This document shows, piece after piece, positions 1-7,977 of a DNA stretch of 33,363 bases. The notes under the pieces are model-generated. The model made no database searches, had not been told where the DNA came from, and saw only the letters and a program-made list of their open reading frames with translations. Each line of letters starts with the position of its first letter. Positions within the stretch are counted from its first letter, which is position 1. A program made the position numbers and the translations under genes. The stretch is from Desulfobacterales bacterium (GTDB lineage Bacteria; Desulfobacterota; Desulfobacteria; Desulfobacterales; JAHEIW01). The stretch lies in assembly GCA_020348305.1 (NCBI GenBank), contig CP070746.1, positions 5,300,606 to 5,333,968 on the forward strand, written 5' to 3'.

Positions 1-159
1 GCCGGTGAGGGTGTTATATCCGGTGAGATGCCTGTTTCCGTTTCATTTCCGCCGGGTCTTACAAAAGACCATGCAGTAATGATCCCCTTGGATCGATTCG
101 GAATACGCAACATTCATATTACCGTATTATTTCGGACAACAGGCAGTAATTCATTCTGA
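1..159 (+). CDS. 3' end of an unrecognised gene (partial)
   Basis: An open frame enters the window at base 1 and runs 52 codons to TGA at 157-159, so only the C-terminus is present. The residues (…GEMPVSVSFPPGLTKDHAV… then IPLDRFGIRN…) look like ordinary protein, with alternating hydrophobic strands and a short polar tail. I do not recognise the family. No membrane segment or metal-binding motif is visible. A 478-base spacer separates it from the LysR gene, so co-transcription cannot be inferred. Confidence 0.5.
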   Translation, partial: AGEGVISGEMPVSVSFPPGLTKDHAVMIPLDRFGIRNIHITVLFRTTGSNSF

Positions 160-637
160 AAAAATTAAAACGTGTTGTTTGAACAAAAAAAAGAGAGTAA
201 CTTTTCCGAGGATATCAGCAATATTTAAATGATTACACTCCTGATTTATTATTAAATGGGAACCTACCGGTAATTAGAGCGCGTTTATATGCATAAAAAG
301 TAGAAGATTGGCCACGCAACCTGCAATTCGAACCCTTGCAAAATAGTGTTGAATACCATATGCAATGTACAATGATCCAATTCGATGGCATTTGTGACCA
401 TGGTGCTCCTCTTGGATTATTTTGAAATTGAAGTATATCATCATAATTGTTGAAAATGGCGGAATCCAAGTATCATGATGGATCATTATTTTTCATTCCT
501 TGAGGTCAAAGTGCATCGACTATAACGGAATGCGGAAATCTTGGGAGTCTAAGAGGCATTACAAAGATGGAAAAGACGGTCACCCCAAAGTATCTTCTAG
601 AAAAATAACTGCCACCCAAACAAGGAAGAATCCGCAA
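160..637. other. Spacer with no convincing gene
   Basis: This 478-base AT-rich spacer lies between the partial first gene and the preferred LysR start. Two overlapping minus-strand frames (about 233-486) and an in-frame 46-codon extension of LysR occur here. Their residue composition is unlike real proteins and they lack good ribosome-binding sites. I see no clear promoter or hairpin. Confidence 0.5.
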
Positions 638-1561
638 ATGCTGACCATTGATTTCAGTTTTCGCGAGCTTGAAATTTTTTGCAAGGTTGTCGAATTGGAA
701 AGCTTTTCAAGGGCTGCTGAAGCAGTTTTTCTGGTTCAGGCATCGGTGAGTGAAAGGATCGCCTCTCTTGAAAAAAAGATTGGAACCCGACTGCTGGACC
801 GCCTGGGTAGAAAAGTGATTCCCACGGCGGCCGGCGAACTTCTGCACAAACATGCGACCCTTCTTCTGGAAATGAAAGAGACGGCCCAATTAGAAATAGA
901 AAGTTTCCTCGGACTGAAACAGGGAGAAATTTCCATGGGCGGCAGCACCATTCCCGGTGAATATATTCTTCCGGATCTCATCGGTAGATTCAATAAAAAG
1001 TATCCGCATTTATCGGTGAAACTGACCATCGCAGACAGCAGTGAAATTGAAAATCGCGTTCTGGCGGGCAAACTTGAGATCGGCGTCATCGGATCAAAAA
1101 GTCCACATGCGAAGCTATTATGCCAAAAACTATGGGAGGACGAACTGGTGCTTGCCGTCCCTGTTCGGCACCCATGGGCCCGGCGAAAGGCCGTCTCCCC
1201 GCAAGAGCTGCGCAAAACACCATTCATACTGCGGGAAGAGGGCTCTGGAACCTTGAAAATCTTGGAAGCCTATCTGCGTGAATCGGGTGAGGACGGCACC
1301 AACGCCCTTCAAGTCTCCGCCAGATTCGGCTCATCGACGGCTGTTAAAGAAGGTATCAAATCAGGCCTTGGCCTGTCCATCCTTTCAGCAAGAGCCATTG
1401 ACACGGAGTTGAAAGCTGGAATCCTCAAAGCATTGAAGGTCAAGGGACTTTCGATGTCTCGACACTTTTTCCTGATCCGGAATAAACTGCGGATTGCCTC
1501 TCCAGCGTGTCAGGCCATGCTTGAATTTCTGCTGACCACCGCAGGAGAGCAGAAGAATTAA
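638..1561 (+). CDS. LysR-family regulator of selenium metabolism
   Basis: A 307-aa LysR-type transcription factor. An N-terminal winged HTH (residues about 5-64; SFSRAAEAVF and SVSERIASLEKKIG are typical) is followed by a periplasmic-binding-like effector domain (about 90-300). The open frame extends 46 codons upstream to 500, but ATG 638 is preferred: AAGGAAG at 622-628 precedes it by 9 bases and the LysR fold begins directly after it. LysR proteins beside selD and yedF in anaerobes form a recognised selenium-metabolism subgroup, and the same gene order here supports that role. The effector (a selenium or sulfur compound) is not visible from sequence. The likely target is the selD promoter region about 130-200 bases downstream, where a direct repeat occurs. 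Family is certain; the selenium role is inferred from context. Confidence 0.9.
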   Translation: MLTIDFSFRELEIFCKVVELESFSRAAEAVFLVQASVSERIASLEKKIGTRLLDRLGRKVIPTAAGELLHKHATLLLEMKETAQLEIESFLGLKQGEISMGGSTIPGEYILPDLIGRFNKKYPHLSVKLTIADSSEIENRVLAGKLEIGVIGSKSPHAKLLCQKLWEDELVLAVPVRHPWARRKAVSPQELRKTPFILREEGSGTLKILEAYLRESGEDGTNALQVSARFGSSTAVKEGIKSGLGLSILSARAIDTELKAGILKALKVKGLSMSRHFFLIRNKLRIASPACQAMLEFLLTTAGEQKN

Positions 1562-1693
1562 ACCATAAGTGACGGCAATGCCCGCTACCAACCCGAATGA
1601 CCGTGAAAAAAAGGGTACCATTCTCCATTGCGCAGCGCATGTAATACCTTCAGCATCACGCCCCTGCTGATGTGGTAACCAGTAGCGTCTCAG

Positions 1694-1739
1694 TCTATCG
1701 GAAAAACCTTAATACCGCCTCAAATCTATCGGAATATCC
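1694..1739 (+). promoter_or_regulatory. Direct repeat upstream of selD, candidate LysR operator
   Basis: TCTATCGGAAAAACC (1694-1708) recurs as TCTATCGGAATATCC (1725-1739), 31 bases apart or about three helical turns. It lies just upstream of the selD promoter candidate. A third partial match, ATATCGGA, lies inside that promoter. Same-face spacing next to a LysR gene suggests an operator; there is no binding evidence. Confidence 0.4.
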
Positions 1740-1742
1740 TGT

Positions 1743-1771
1743 TTGACATATCGGATATATAATTGTATTTT
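1743..1771 (+). promoter_or_regulatory. Candidate sigma-70 promoter of selD
   Basis: A perfect -35 TTGACA (1743-1748) is followed after 17 bases by TATTTT (1766-1771), a 4/6 match to -10. A closer TATAAT at 1758-1763 is only 9 bases from the -35 and so cannot pair with it. Transcription would start near 1778, about 60 bases before the selD ATG. Confidence 0.4.
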
Positions 1772-1774
1772 AAC

Positions 1775-1795
1775 GGCGCTGTAAAAGATAGCGCC
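1775..1795 (+). other. Hairpin in the selD leader
   Basis: GGCGCT (1775-1780) and AGCGCC (1790-1795) form a perfect 6-bp stem with loop GTAAAAGAT. There is no U-tract after it, so a terminator is unlikely. It would lie at the extreme 5' end of the selD mRNA if the promoter candidate is right. Confidence 0.4.
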
Positions 1796-1836
1796 AGTGG
1801 TATTATTTTTGTTAAGAAAATAAAAGGTTAACAACA

Positions 1837-2883
1837 ATGGTCAACAAACCGATTCAGCTGACGCGCAGCGTCAAAGGGGCTGGTTGAGCTTCAAAGCTTT
1901 CGCCAGGGGACCTGGATCAGGCATTATGTGGACTCGATTTTCCCATTGACAAAAACGTACTGGTGGGTTTGGGCACTTCCGATGATGCCGGCGTGTATCA
2001 AATTACCGAGGAGCTGGCTCTCATCCAGACCGTGGATTTTTTTACACCCATCGTCGATGATCCGTTTGATTTTGGCTGCATCGCAGCGGCCAATGCCTTG
2101 TCCGATGTTTATGCCATGGGTGGTGTCCCCAAGACCGCCATGAACCTGGTGGCATACCCCCTTCAAAAACTGGGTAAGGATGTCTTGCGGGCGGTTCTGG
2201 CAGGAGGAATCGAAAAACTCAAAGAGGCCGAAACGGTTCTTTTAGGCGGTCACAGCATTGAGGACGAAGAATTTAAATATGGGCTTTCGGTATCGGGTTT
2301 TGTGCATCCCCAAAAAATATACACAAATAGGGGATTGCATCCGGGTGATTGTCTAATTCTTACCAAACCTCTGGGTACCGGCATTATCAACACGGCAGTG
2401 AAGGGGGGATTGGCATCATCTGGAACCGTTGTAACGGTGACGGAACTGATGACGGAATTGAACAAAACCGCTTCCGAAATTCTGGGATCATTTCCGGTGA
2501 CGGCCTGTACAGATATAACTGGTTTTGGGCTCTTGGGACACCTGGCGGAAATGGTGGTTGGGACAGATATTTGCGTTACGATTGAAAGCGGTGTAGTACC
2601 GGTTTTGCCCGAGGCGCTGGAGTTTGCCGCAATGGGCTTTGTCCCTGCCGGAACCCACCGCAACCGAAGTTTTCGCCAAAAAATGGTCAGATTGGCCTCC
2701 AATGTTAGCCCAGTAATGCGAGATGTGCTATTTGATCCCCAAACATCCGGGGGGTTACTAATAGGCTGCGCTGAAAAAAAAGCTTTTGAGCTGAAAAACC
2801 GGTTGATTGCAGCGGGCGTGAAAAACACCGCTATCATCGGCAAGGTGTATGACAATGAAAGGGAAATCATCAACATTATCTAA
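1837..2883 (+). CDS. selD: Selenide, water dikinase SelD, selenocysteine-containing (UGA recoded)
   Basis: SelD makes selenophosphate from selenide and ATP for selenocysteine and selenouridine synthesis. ATG 1837 has AAAGG at 1823-1827. Reading through the in-frame TGA at 1885-1887 gives a 348-aa protein of normal SelD length. The UGA falls at residue 17 in the motif KGAG-U-ASK, aligning with catalytic Cys17 of E. coli SelD, and the catalytic Lys is kept at residue 20. Downstream are the ATP-binding strand GLGTSDDAGVY, DFFTPIVDDP, and DITGFGLLGHLAEM. Naive gene calling would begin at the GTG at 1963 and drop the catalytic residue. A SECIS-like hairpin follows the UGA. Only 18 bases separate it from yedF, so the two are probably an operon. 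Sec-containing SelD is known in several anaerobes. The cell must have selA, selB and tRNA-Sec elsewhere. Confidence 0.95.
1885..1915 (+). promoter_or_regulatory. Sec UGA codon plus bacterial SECIS-like stem-loop in selD
   Basis: After the UGA (1885-1887), CCAGG (1903-1907) pairs with CCTGG (1911-1915) around loop GGA (1908-1910). The loop begins 20 bases after the UGA and starts with G. Both fit the known bacterial SECIS pattern: an apical stem-loop 16-37 bases past UGA with G in the first loop positions. SelB recognition is inferred. Confidence 0.75.
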
Positions 2884-2901
2884 AAAAGGGATTTGACAAA
2901 A

Positions 2902-3513
2902 ATGACAAAAACTCTTGATGCGAGAGGGCTCGCGTGTCCAGCGCCGGTTTTAATGACCAAAGACGCCGTTGAGAAAGATAACCTTAATGTTGTGGCAGTA
3001 CTGGTGGATAACGAAGCCGCCAAGGAAAATGTCTCCCGGTTTTTAGGATCGCAACATTTTTCTATAACCGCTTCGAAGGAAGGAAATGATTATAAAATTA
3101 GCGCTCACCGCCAAGGCGATGTACCGGAAGCCGCCTCGGAGCCGGAAGATTCCCCAAAACCATCAGCCGATCAGAATCAAAAAATCATGGTTTTGGTGTC
3201 CACCGACCGTTTGGGCTTTGGTGATGATGAATTGGGTAGGAGGTTGATAATCAGCTTCATTAAAACCATCAAAGAAATGGGAGATGAACTCTGGCGACTG
3301 GTGCTTGTCAACAATGGTGTCAAGTTAACCATCGATGGTTCACCGGTACTGGAAGACCTGGTTGCGTATGAAAAAAAAGGCCTGTCCATTTTAGTGTGCG
3401 GTACCTGCCTCTCCCACTTTAATTTACTTGAAGCAAAAAGAGTCGGGGAAACCACAAATATGCTGGATATCGTCACCGCCATGCAGTTAGCTGACAAGGT
3501 GATAAATATTTAA
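2902..3513 (+). CDS. yedF: YedF-type sulfurtransferase-like selenium metabolism protein
   Basis: A 203-aa two-domain protein. The N-terminal TusA/SirA-like domain (residues about 3-72) carries the signature DARGLACPAPVL with its conserved Cys. A linker rich in Pro, Glu and Ser follows, then a DsrE-like domain (about 92-203) with VCGTCLSHF holding two further Cys. This is the architecture of the selenium-associated YedF family, whose members sit beside selD. A role in handling reactive selenium or sulfur for SelD is widely suggested but not settled. A TTG start at 2893 is possible, but ATG 2902 has the better distance (11 bases) from AAAAGGG at 2884-2890. It lies 18 bases after selD, so is probably co-transcribed. 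Confidence 0.9.
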   Translation: MTKTLDARGLACPAPVLMTKDAVEKDNLNVVAVLVDNEAAKENVSRFLGSQHFSITASKEGNDYKISAHRQGDVPEAASEPEDSPKPSADQNQKIMVLVSTDRLGFGDDELGRRLIISFIKTIKEMGDELWRLVLVNNGVKLTIDGSPVLEDLVAYEKKGLSILVCGTCLSHFNLLEAKRVGETTNMLDIVTAMQLADKVINI

Positions 3514-3560
3514 AAGGGGCATTTTCCAATAATTCAGTTCGGAGGTGAGGAATTCCGCAT

Positions 3561-3740
3561 TCATGAATTCTGAGGGCGGTTATAAATCAAGCCTTCCATC
3601 AGGTCGGCTAGGTCTTCCTGCTTTGGACACACGAAATAGACTTTCTCTTTCTGCCAAGCGACCGTCTCCCCGACATAGTTCTGGTTCGTCCGGTAGTCGG
3701 ACTCGGAGAATCGTGGATCGACGCCGGTCAAGAAAAACAA
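3561..3740 (-). pseudogene. Fic-family-like gene fragment
   Basis: A 59-codon minus-strand frame with a stop codon immediately upstream. It contains SESDYRTNQNYVGETVAW followed by PKQEDLADLMEGL. This resembles the Fic family segment in which FRTxQNxVG is followed about 25 residues later by a P-x-x-EDLPxLM element. No start codon of usual type or ribosome-binding site is seen. The catalytic HPFxxGNGR motif that should follow is absent, since the frame ends within 10 residues. The match is from memory of the family pattern, so the assignment is tentative; that it is a broken gene is more secure. Confidence 0.4.
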
Positions 3741-3966
3741 TTACATGCCAAGAAATATGGTTACGATGCGGATTGCTGCGTGAAAAACCATTACGCCATC
3801 CGAGTTCTGGGCTCTCCCAGCGACTTCCTCACAACTGCATAAATTCGTGGCGCACCTTCGCAATGGGCGATGAGATCAAGATCGCCGGCCACGATGAAAA
3901 GGTGAAGTGGGAAGCCATAGAGCTGTCGGACCGACTCGGCATTTCCGCCTTCGTCAAAGACATGGT

Positions 3967-4134
3967 ATGATGTTTCATTTAGGAAGGGATTATGCCCTTT
4001 ATGCTGAGATGTTTAATCGAAAAGATAAAAAAACAAAGGCTAAAGAATACCTGAACAAGGCAATTGAAATTTTCAAAGAATGCGGTGCGGATGGTTGGGT
4101 AGATAAATATGAGAAAGAATTGATTGAATTTTAA
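3967..4134 (+). pseudogene. C-terminal remnant of a TPR / adenylate-cyclase-type protein
   Basis: The frame reads DYALYAEMFNRKDKKTKAKE, then YLNKAIEIFKECGADGWVDK and YEKELIEF. That is a single tetratricopeptide-like helix pair ending in the C-terminal sequence common to large TPR proteins of the adenylate/guanylate cyclase-AAA type in Desulfobacterota. The parent proteins are usually near 1000 residues, so only the last 55 or so survive. The frame upstream belongs to unrelated sequence, which places the breakpoint near 3967. No ribosome-binding site precedes it, so expression is unlikely. Confidence 0.5.
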
Positions 4135-4230
4135 TAGCAATATTATATTAGATTGACATTAGACAATTTTGCAGGCTAATTAAAAACAAATCAAAGTTTT
4201 TTCAGCTAACGAAAAGCTGCAAGGTGATAT

Positions 4231-6294
4231 ATGAAAACTGGTCGCAATCAACCGTGCCCATGCGGCAGCGGGAGAAAATACAAAAAGTGTTGTCTTGGAA
4301 AAGAAGATGTGTCCGTTGATCTGCTGTGGCGCCGATTGGGCGAGACCCATGACCGTCTGGTTGATCGTCTGATGAAACATGCGATGAACGTCTTCGGGGA
4401 AGAAGGCATGGGCGAAGCCTTATTTGAATTTTTGCTCTGGCCGGAAGACGACGCAACTCTGGAAAATCTGGGGAACCATGAACAGCTTTTTTACCCTTGG
4501 TTCCTGTTCAATTGGGTCTACGATCCTGAGGGTGCCGAAACTGAACTTCGCGGTCCTGCCTATACGACCGTAGCGGAAAGCTGTGCAAATGAAAGGCGGA
4601 ACAGCTTGGATCCCTTTGAACGCCGGCTGATTGAGGCAACCGTCAGACAGCCCTTTAGCTTCTACGAAGTGTTGAAATGTCAGCCGGGCAGGGGCTACCA
4701 GTTAAAGGACATCTTAAGAGGCGGGGTCGCTGATGTTCTGGAGAAAATGGGATCCCAAAACGCTCGCAGGGGAGACATCATATTCGGCCGGGTGATCCAG
4801 ATTGATGCTGTGGCGATGCTGATGGGATGCGGGTCGGTTTTGATTCCACCGAAAATGAAACCCGAGCTGATCATGTTCAGAAAATGGCTCCTAGAGTCCA
4901 ATGATCCAATCACGGCGAACACGCTGAATGAATTCGACGTTGAATTTCGGGACTTGTACTTCGACATTTATGATGCGTTGATGCGACCCCCCGCGTTACG
5001 AAACACCGACGGCGATCCGATGAGCTTCCACACCATCCACTTTGAGATCGAATCTCCCGAATTGGCCTTTGATCGACTGAAATCTTTGTCGGTCGTCGAA
5101 AGCGAGGAAGAGTTGCGCTCCGACGCCAAGCTGGATGATGCCGGAGGTGTTCGCCGGGTGACAATTCCCTGGAGCCGTCAGGGGCACAAAAAAAGCAAGG
5201 GATTAGACAATACCCTTCTCGGCAGGCTTGAAATCGACGACAAGCGGCTTAAAGTGAAGGTTAATTCGGCCCGGCGGGCGGAGATCATCCGCAAAGAAAT
5301 CGAAAAACGGCTTGGAAAACAAGCCAGATATAAAACAACGGAGATTCAGTCGCCAGAGGCCATGCTGGAAGCCATGGAAGATCGTGCAGGCGAGGGCTCC
5401 GAAGGGGGCGGTGAGCAAGATGAGTTGATGCAGATTCCCGAAGTGCGCCAGCAGATGGAAAAGGTGCTGTCTGACCACTGGAAAGGATGGGTTGACCAAG
5501 AGATTCCCGCCCTGGGCGATAAAACACCGCGGCAGGCGGTCAAAACACCTGACGGCCGGGAGAGTGTCGAAGCCCTTCTTCTGGAGGTCGAGCGGCATGC
5601 CGGCAGAAACGAACAGATGGGCGACATCGAGCTGAAGGCTATCGCCGATGTCCGTCGCCGTTTGAGGCTGGATAAGCCCGATGCGGCCAGGACCAAAAGC
5701 GGTGGTGGCGGCAAGAACACAGAACAGGTCAGCGCGATCAAGAGCATGATCGAAGACTTCGGTCGTGCCAAGCTCAACCCGACCTATACCGCATTGGCTC
5801 TTAAATTGTGCGATAGAATTGCCCGGATGCACAAGCTCTCCATCCAACGGGGCCGCGCTGAAATTTGGGCTGCAGCTATCATTCAGGTGATTGCGCGCTT
5901 AAATTTTTTGTTCGATCCGGAAAACGAGATGAACCTCACCGCCGATGAGCTGTGCGCGTTTTTAGGGACCAAGAAGAGCACGGTAAGCAGCAAAGCCGGG
6001 CTCATTCAAAAAGCCTGCGACCTCTATCTTGGCGACGCGGAATTCAGTTCACCGGAAATTGCACAGATGTTTCGTATCTATAAAACCGAAGAGGGCCTCT
6101 TGATTCCCGGTTTCATGCTCGATGAAAACGAGGATGAGCAGCGGCACCGTAGCAAATCTCCAGCAGCTAATTCAGAGGTTGTAGACCGTAAAAAAATGCC
6201 CCGCCGCGCAAAGGATCGGGAGAAAAGCCAACCGCATGATAAAGCTAAAAGCAAGTCTGATGATCGTCAGCTCAAACTGTTCAATGATGATTAA
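4231..6294 (+). CDS. SEC-C zinc-motif protein with C-terminal DUF6398-like domain
   Basis: A 687-aa soluble protein. The first 22 residues form a SEC-C zinc site, NQPCPCGSGRKYKKCC, with four Cys ligands (C9, C11, C20, C21). The middle carries an MbcA/DUF2384-like stretch (about 425-465) with WKGWVDQEIPALGDKTPRQA. Near 510-605 lies a DUF6398-like domain: a helical region with GRAEIWAAAIIQVIARLNFL and an HTH-like ELCAFLGTKKSTVSSKAGLI. The tail (630-687) is highly basic. SEC-C motifs bind zinc and often mediate contact with other proteins or ribosomes. No enzymatic motif is visible, so the function is unknown. AAGGTG at 4220-4225 supports the ATG. It follows gene fragments and precedes the amidase by 71 bases. 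Confidence 0.85.
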   Translation: MKTGRNQPCPCGSGRKYKKCCLGKEDVSVDLLWRRLGETHDRLVDRLMKHAMNVFGEEGMGEALFEFLLWPEDDATLENLGNHEQLFYPWFLFNWVYDPEGAETELRGPAYTTVAESCANERRNSLDPFERRLIEATVRQPFSFYEVLKCQPGRGYQLKDILRGGVADVLEKMGSQNARRGDIIFGRVIQIDAVAMLMGCGSVLIPPKMKPELIMFRKWLLESNDPITANTLNEFDVEFRDLYFDIYDALMRPPALRNTDGDPMSFHTIHFEIESPELAFDRLKSLSVVESEEELRSDAKLDDAGGVRRVTIPWSRQGHKKSKGLDNTLLGRLEIDDKRLKVKVNSARRAEIIRKEIEKRLGKQARYKTTEIQSPEAMLEAMEDRAGEGSEGGGEQDELMQIPEVRQQMEKVLSDHWKGWVDQEIPALGDKTPRQAVKTPDGRESVEALLLEVERHAGRNEQMGDIELKAIADVRRRLRLDKPDAARTKSGGGGKNTEQVSAIKSMIEDFGRAKLNPTYTALALKLCDRIARMHKLSIQRGRAEIWAAAIIQVIARLNFLFDPENEMNLTADELCAFLGTKKSTVSSKAGLIQKACDLYLGDAEFSSPEIAQMFRIYKTEEGLLIPGFMLDENEDEQRHRSKSPAANSEVVDRKKMPRRAKDREKSQPHDKAKSKSDDRQLKLFNDD

Positions 6295-6365
6295 AAGAGG
6301 GACCTGCTGTTTGAAAAAAAAGAACCATCATGCAAGCCGATACAACCCTTTGAAAGGAGGTGTAG

Positions 6366-7862
6366 ATGGGCGGCTTTAAGGAATATGATCAATATGACGG
6401 CTTAGGATTAGCGGAATTGGTGAAGAAAAAGGAAATCTCCTCGGCGGAGATTTGCGAGGAAGCCATTATCCGAATTGAAAAGGTTAATCCCCAATTGAAT
6501 GCGGTGGTTACACCCATGTATGAATTGGCTCGAGAGATGGTTCAAAGACCGCTATCTAATGGCCCTTTCACCGGCGTGCCCTTCCTGTTAAAAGATTTGC
6601 TCGGAGACGTTGCCGGTGTCCGTCAAACAAGAGGGTCAAAGGCTTTTAAAAATTATGTTTCCATAGAAGACAGCGAATTGGTCAAACGCTATAAACAAGC
6701 TGGATTGGTAATTTTAGGAAAAACCAATTGTCCTGAATTCGGGTTGCTCGGCATAACGGAACCGGAGTTACACGGACCGACCCGTAACCCCTGGAACATC
6801 GAGCATACACCCGGTGGCTCGAGCGGGGGATCGGCAGCCGCTGTAGCCAGCCGCATGGTGGCCTTGGCATCAGGGGGCGATGGTGGAGGATCTATCCGAA
6901 TTCCGGCTTCATGTTGCGGCCTATTTGGGCTAAAAGTAACCCGGGGCCGAAACCCGACAGGTCCGTTGCATGGTGTCATTTGGCAGGGTGCTGTTGTTGA
7001 ACATGTGATCAGCCGGTCAATACGAGACAGCGCTGCCATATTGGGCGCAACCCAAGGGGCTGATGTCGGGGCTCCCTATATCATTTGTCCACCTGCAAAA
7101 CCGTATGTGGAAGAAATCGAGCAAAGTCCGGATCGCCTTAAAATCGCATTTAATACGCGTTCTCCCATTGATACACCGGTTCACCCAGATTGTGTCCGGG
7201 CTGTGGAACATACGGCCAAATTACTCGAGAAATTAGGACATGACGTTGAAGAAGCACACCCGGACATCGACGGCCAGGTTTTGGCCAAAAGCTTTCTTAC
7301 AATGTATTTCGGTGAAATAGCGGCTGATATTGACGAATTAGAATCTGTTCTTGGAAGAAAAGCAAAGCCATCCGATGTGGAAGATTTAACCTGGACACTT
7401 GCCTTATTAGGTCGTGCGTATTCTGCAGGTTATTTTGTGAAAATGATGCGGGAATGGGATATTGCGGCCAGAGTCATGGGCCGTTTTCACAAAACCTATG
7501 ACATTTACTTGACCCCTACGGTTGCGCACCCACCTGTAAAGATCGGCGAACTGCAACCTAAACCTGCTGAAAAAGCCCTGATAAAAATCGTAAACACGTT
7601 CGGGTTGGGTGGTCTATTAAAAGTATCGGGTATCACCGATAAACTGGCAGTTGAAAGCCTATCGAAAACGCCTTTTACGCAGTTGGCTAATTTTACCGGG
7701 CAACCGGCGATGTCTGTACCGCTTTACTGGACTTCAGATGGTTTGCCGTGTGGCTCTCAGTTTATCGGACGATTTGGAGATGAAGCCACCCTGCTTCGGC
7801 TGGCAGCGCAACTGGAAAAAGCACAACCTTGGTCTGACAAGCGGCCTCCGGTATGTGCTTAG
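6366..7862 (+). CDS. Amidase signature family hydrolase
   Basis: A 498-aa amidase-signature enzyme, normal length for the family, which hydrolyses C-N amide bonds. The Ser-cisSer-Lys triad is visible: Lys76 in VPFLLKDLLG, the cis-Ser in GGSSGGSAAAV (150-160), and nucleophile Ser176 in GGGSIRIPASCCG. It is not a clear GatA: neighbouring gatB/gatC genes are absent and the C-terminal half resembles stand-alone amidases. There is no signal peptide. A strong AAAGGAGGTG site at 6353-6362 fixes the start. The substrate cannot be told from sequence. Confidence 0.9.
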   Translation: MGGFKEYDQYDGLGLAELVKKKEISSAEICEEAIIRIEKVNPQLNAVVTPMYELAREMVQRPLSNGPFTGVPFLLKDLLGDVAGVRQTRGSKAFKNYVSIEDSELVKRYKQAGLVILGKTNCPEFGLLGITEPELHGPTRNPWNIEHTPGGSSGGSAAAVASRMVALASGGDGGGSIRIPASCCGLFGLKVTRGRNPTGPLHGVIWQGAVVEHVISRSIRDSAAILGATQGADVGAPYIICPPAKPYVEEIEQSPDRLKIAFNTRSPIDTPVHPDCVRAVEHTAKLLEKLGHDVEEAHPDIDGQVLAKSFLTMYFGEIAADIDELESVLGRKAKPSDVEDLTWTLALLGRAYSAGYFVKMMREWDIAARVMGRFHKTYDIYLTPTVAHPPVKIGELQPKPAEKALIKIVNTFGLGGLLKVSGITDKLAVESLSKTPFTQLANFTGQPAMSVPLYWTSDGLPCGSQFIGRFGDEATLLRLAAQLEKAQPWSDKRPPVCA

Positions 7863-7977
7863 AACTGGTTTAAAAACTCCATCTAATGTTCGAATGCTGC
7901 GTTGCAAACCGAATCAAACATTTTTATCGGTGGAGAAAGCTGGGGTAATGACAATTTTTATAGATGAATTAATTCGC

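Larger units (their letters stand above)
3514..4230. other. Gene-fragment region between yedF and the SEC-C gene
   Basis: A 717-base stretch with no intact gene. It holds a minus-strand Fic-like fragment (3561-3740) and the 3' end of a TPR/cyclase-like gene (3967-4134), both listed separately. Between them short frames on both strands read partly like protein: plus frame 3696-3827, and plus frame about 3862-3970 with MGDEIKIAGHDEKVKWEAIE. None has a start signal or a recognisable domain. The mix suggests decay of an older accessory locus. Confidence 0.5.

Noticed and set aside
233-486. Two overlapping minus-strand frames of 78 and 70 aa
   Set aside because: Composition unlike protein, no good ribosome-binding sites, and no recognisable motif.
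736-1227. 163-aa antisense frame inside the LysR gene
   Set aside because: Shadow of a clear LysR coding region.
1743-1763. TTGACA with TATAAT at 1758 as the selD promoter
   Set aside because: The spacing is only 9 bases, far from the 16-18 needed. The TATTTT at 1766 fits better.
1885-1887. Stop codon splitting selD into a pseudogene
   Set aside because: The TGA sits exactly at the catalytic Cys position, both sides are well-conserved SelD, and a SECIS-like hairpin follows. Recoding explains it better than a nonsense mutation.
2250-2876. 208-aa antisense frame inside selD
   Set aside because: Shadow of strongly conserved SelD sequence.
3545-3970. 141-aa plus-strand open frame
   Set aside because: Low-complexity Ser/Arg-rich translation with no start signal. 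Parts of other frames in the same region look more protein-like.
5203-5847. 214-aa antisense frame in the SEC-C gene
   Set aside because: Opposite-strand shadow; the plus strand has recognisable domains here.
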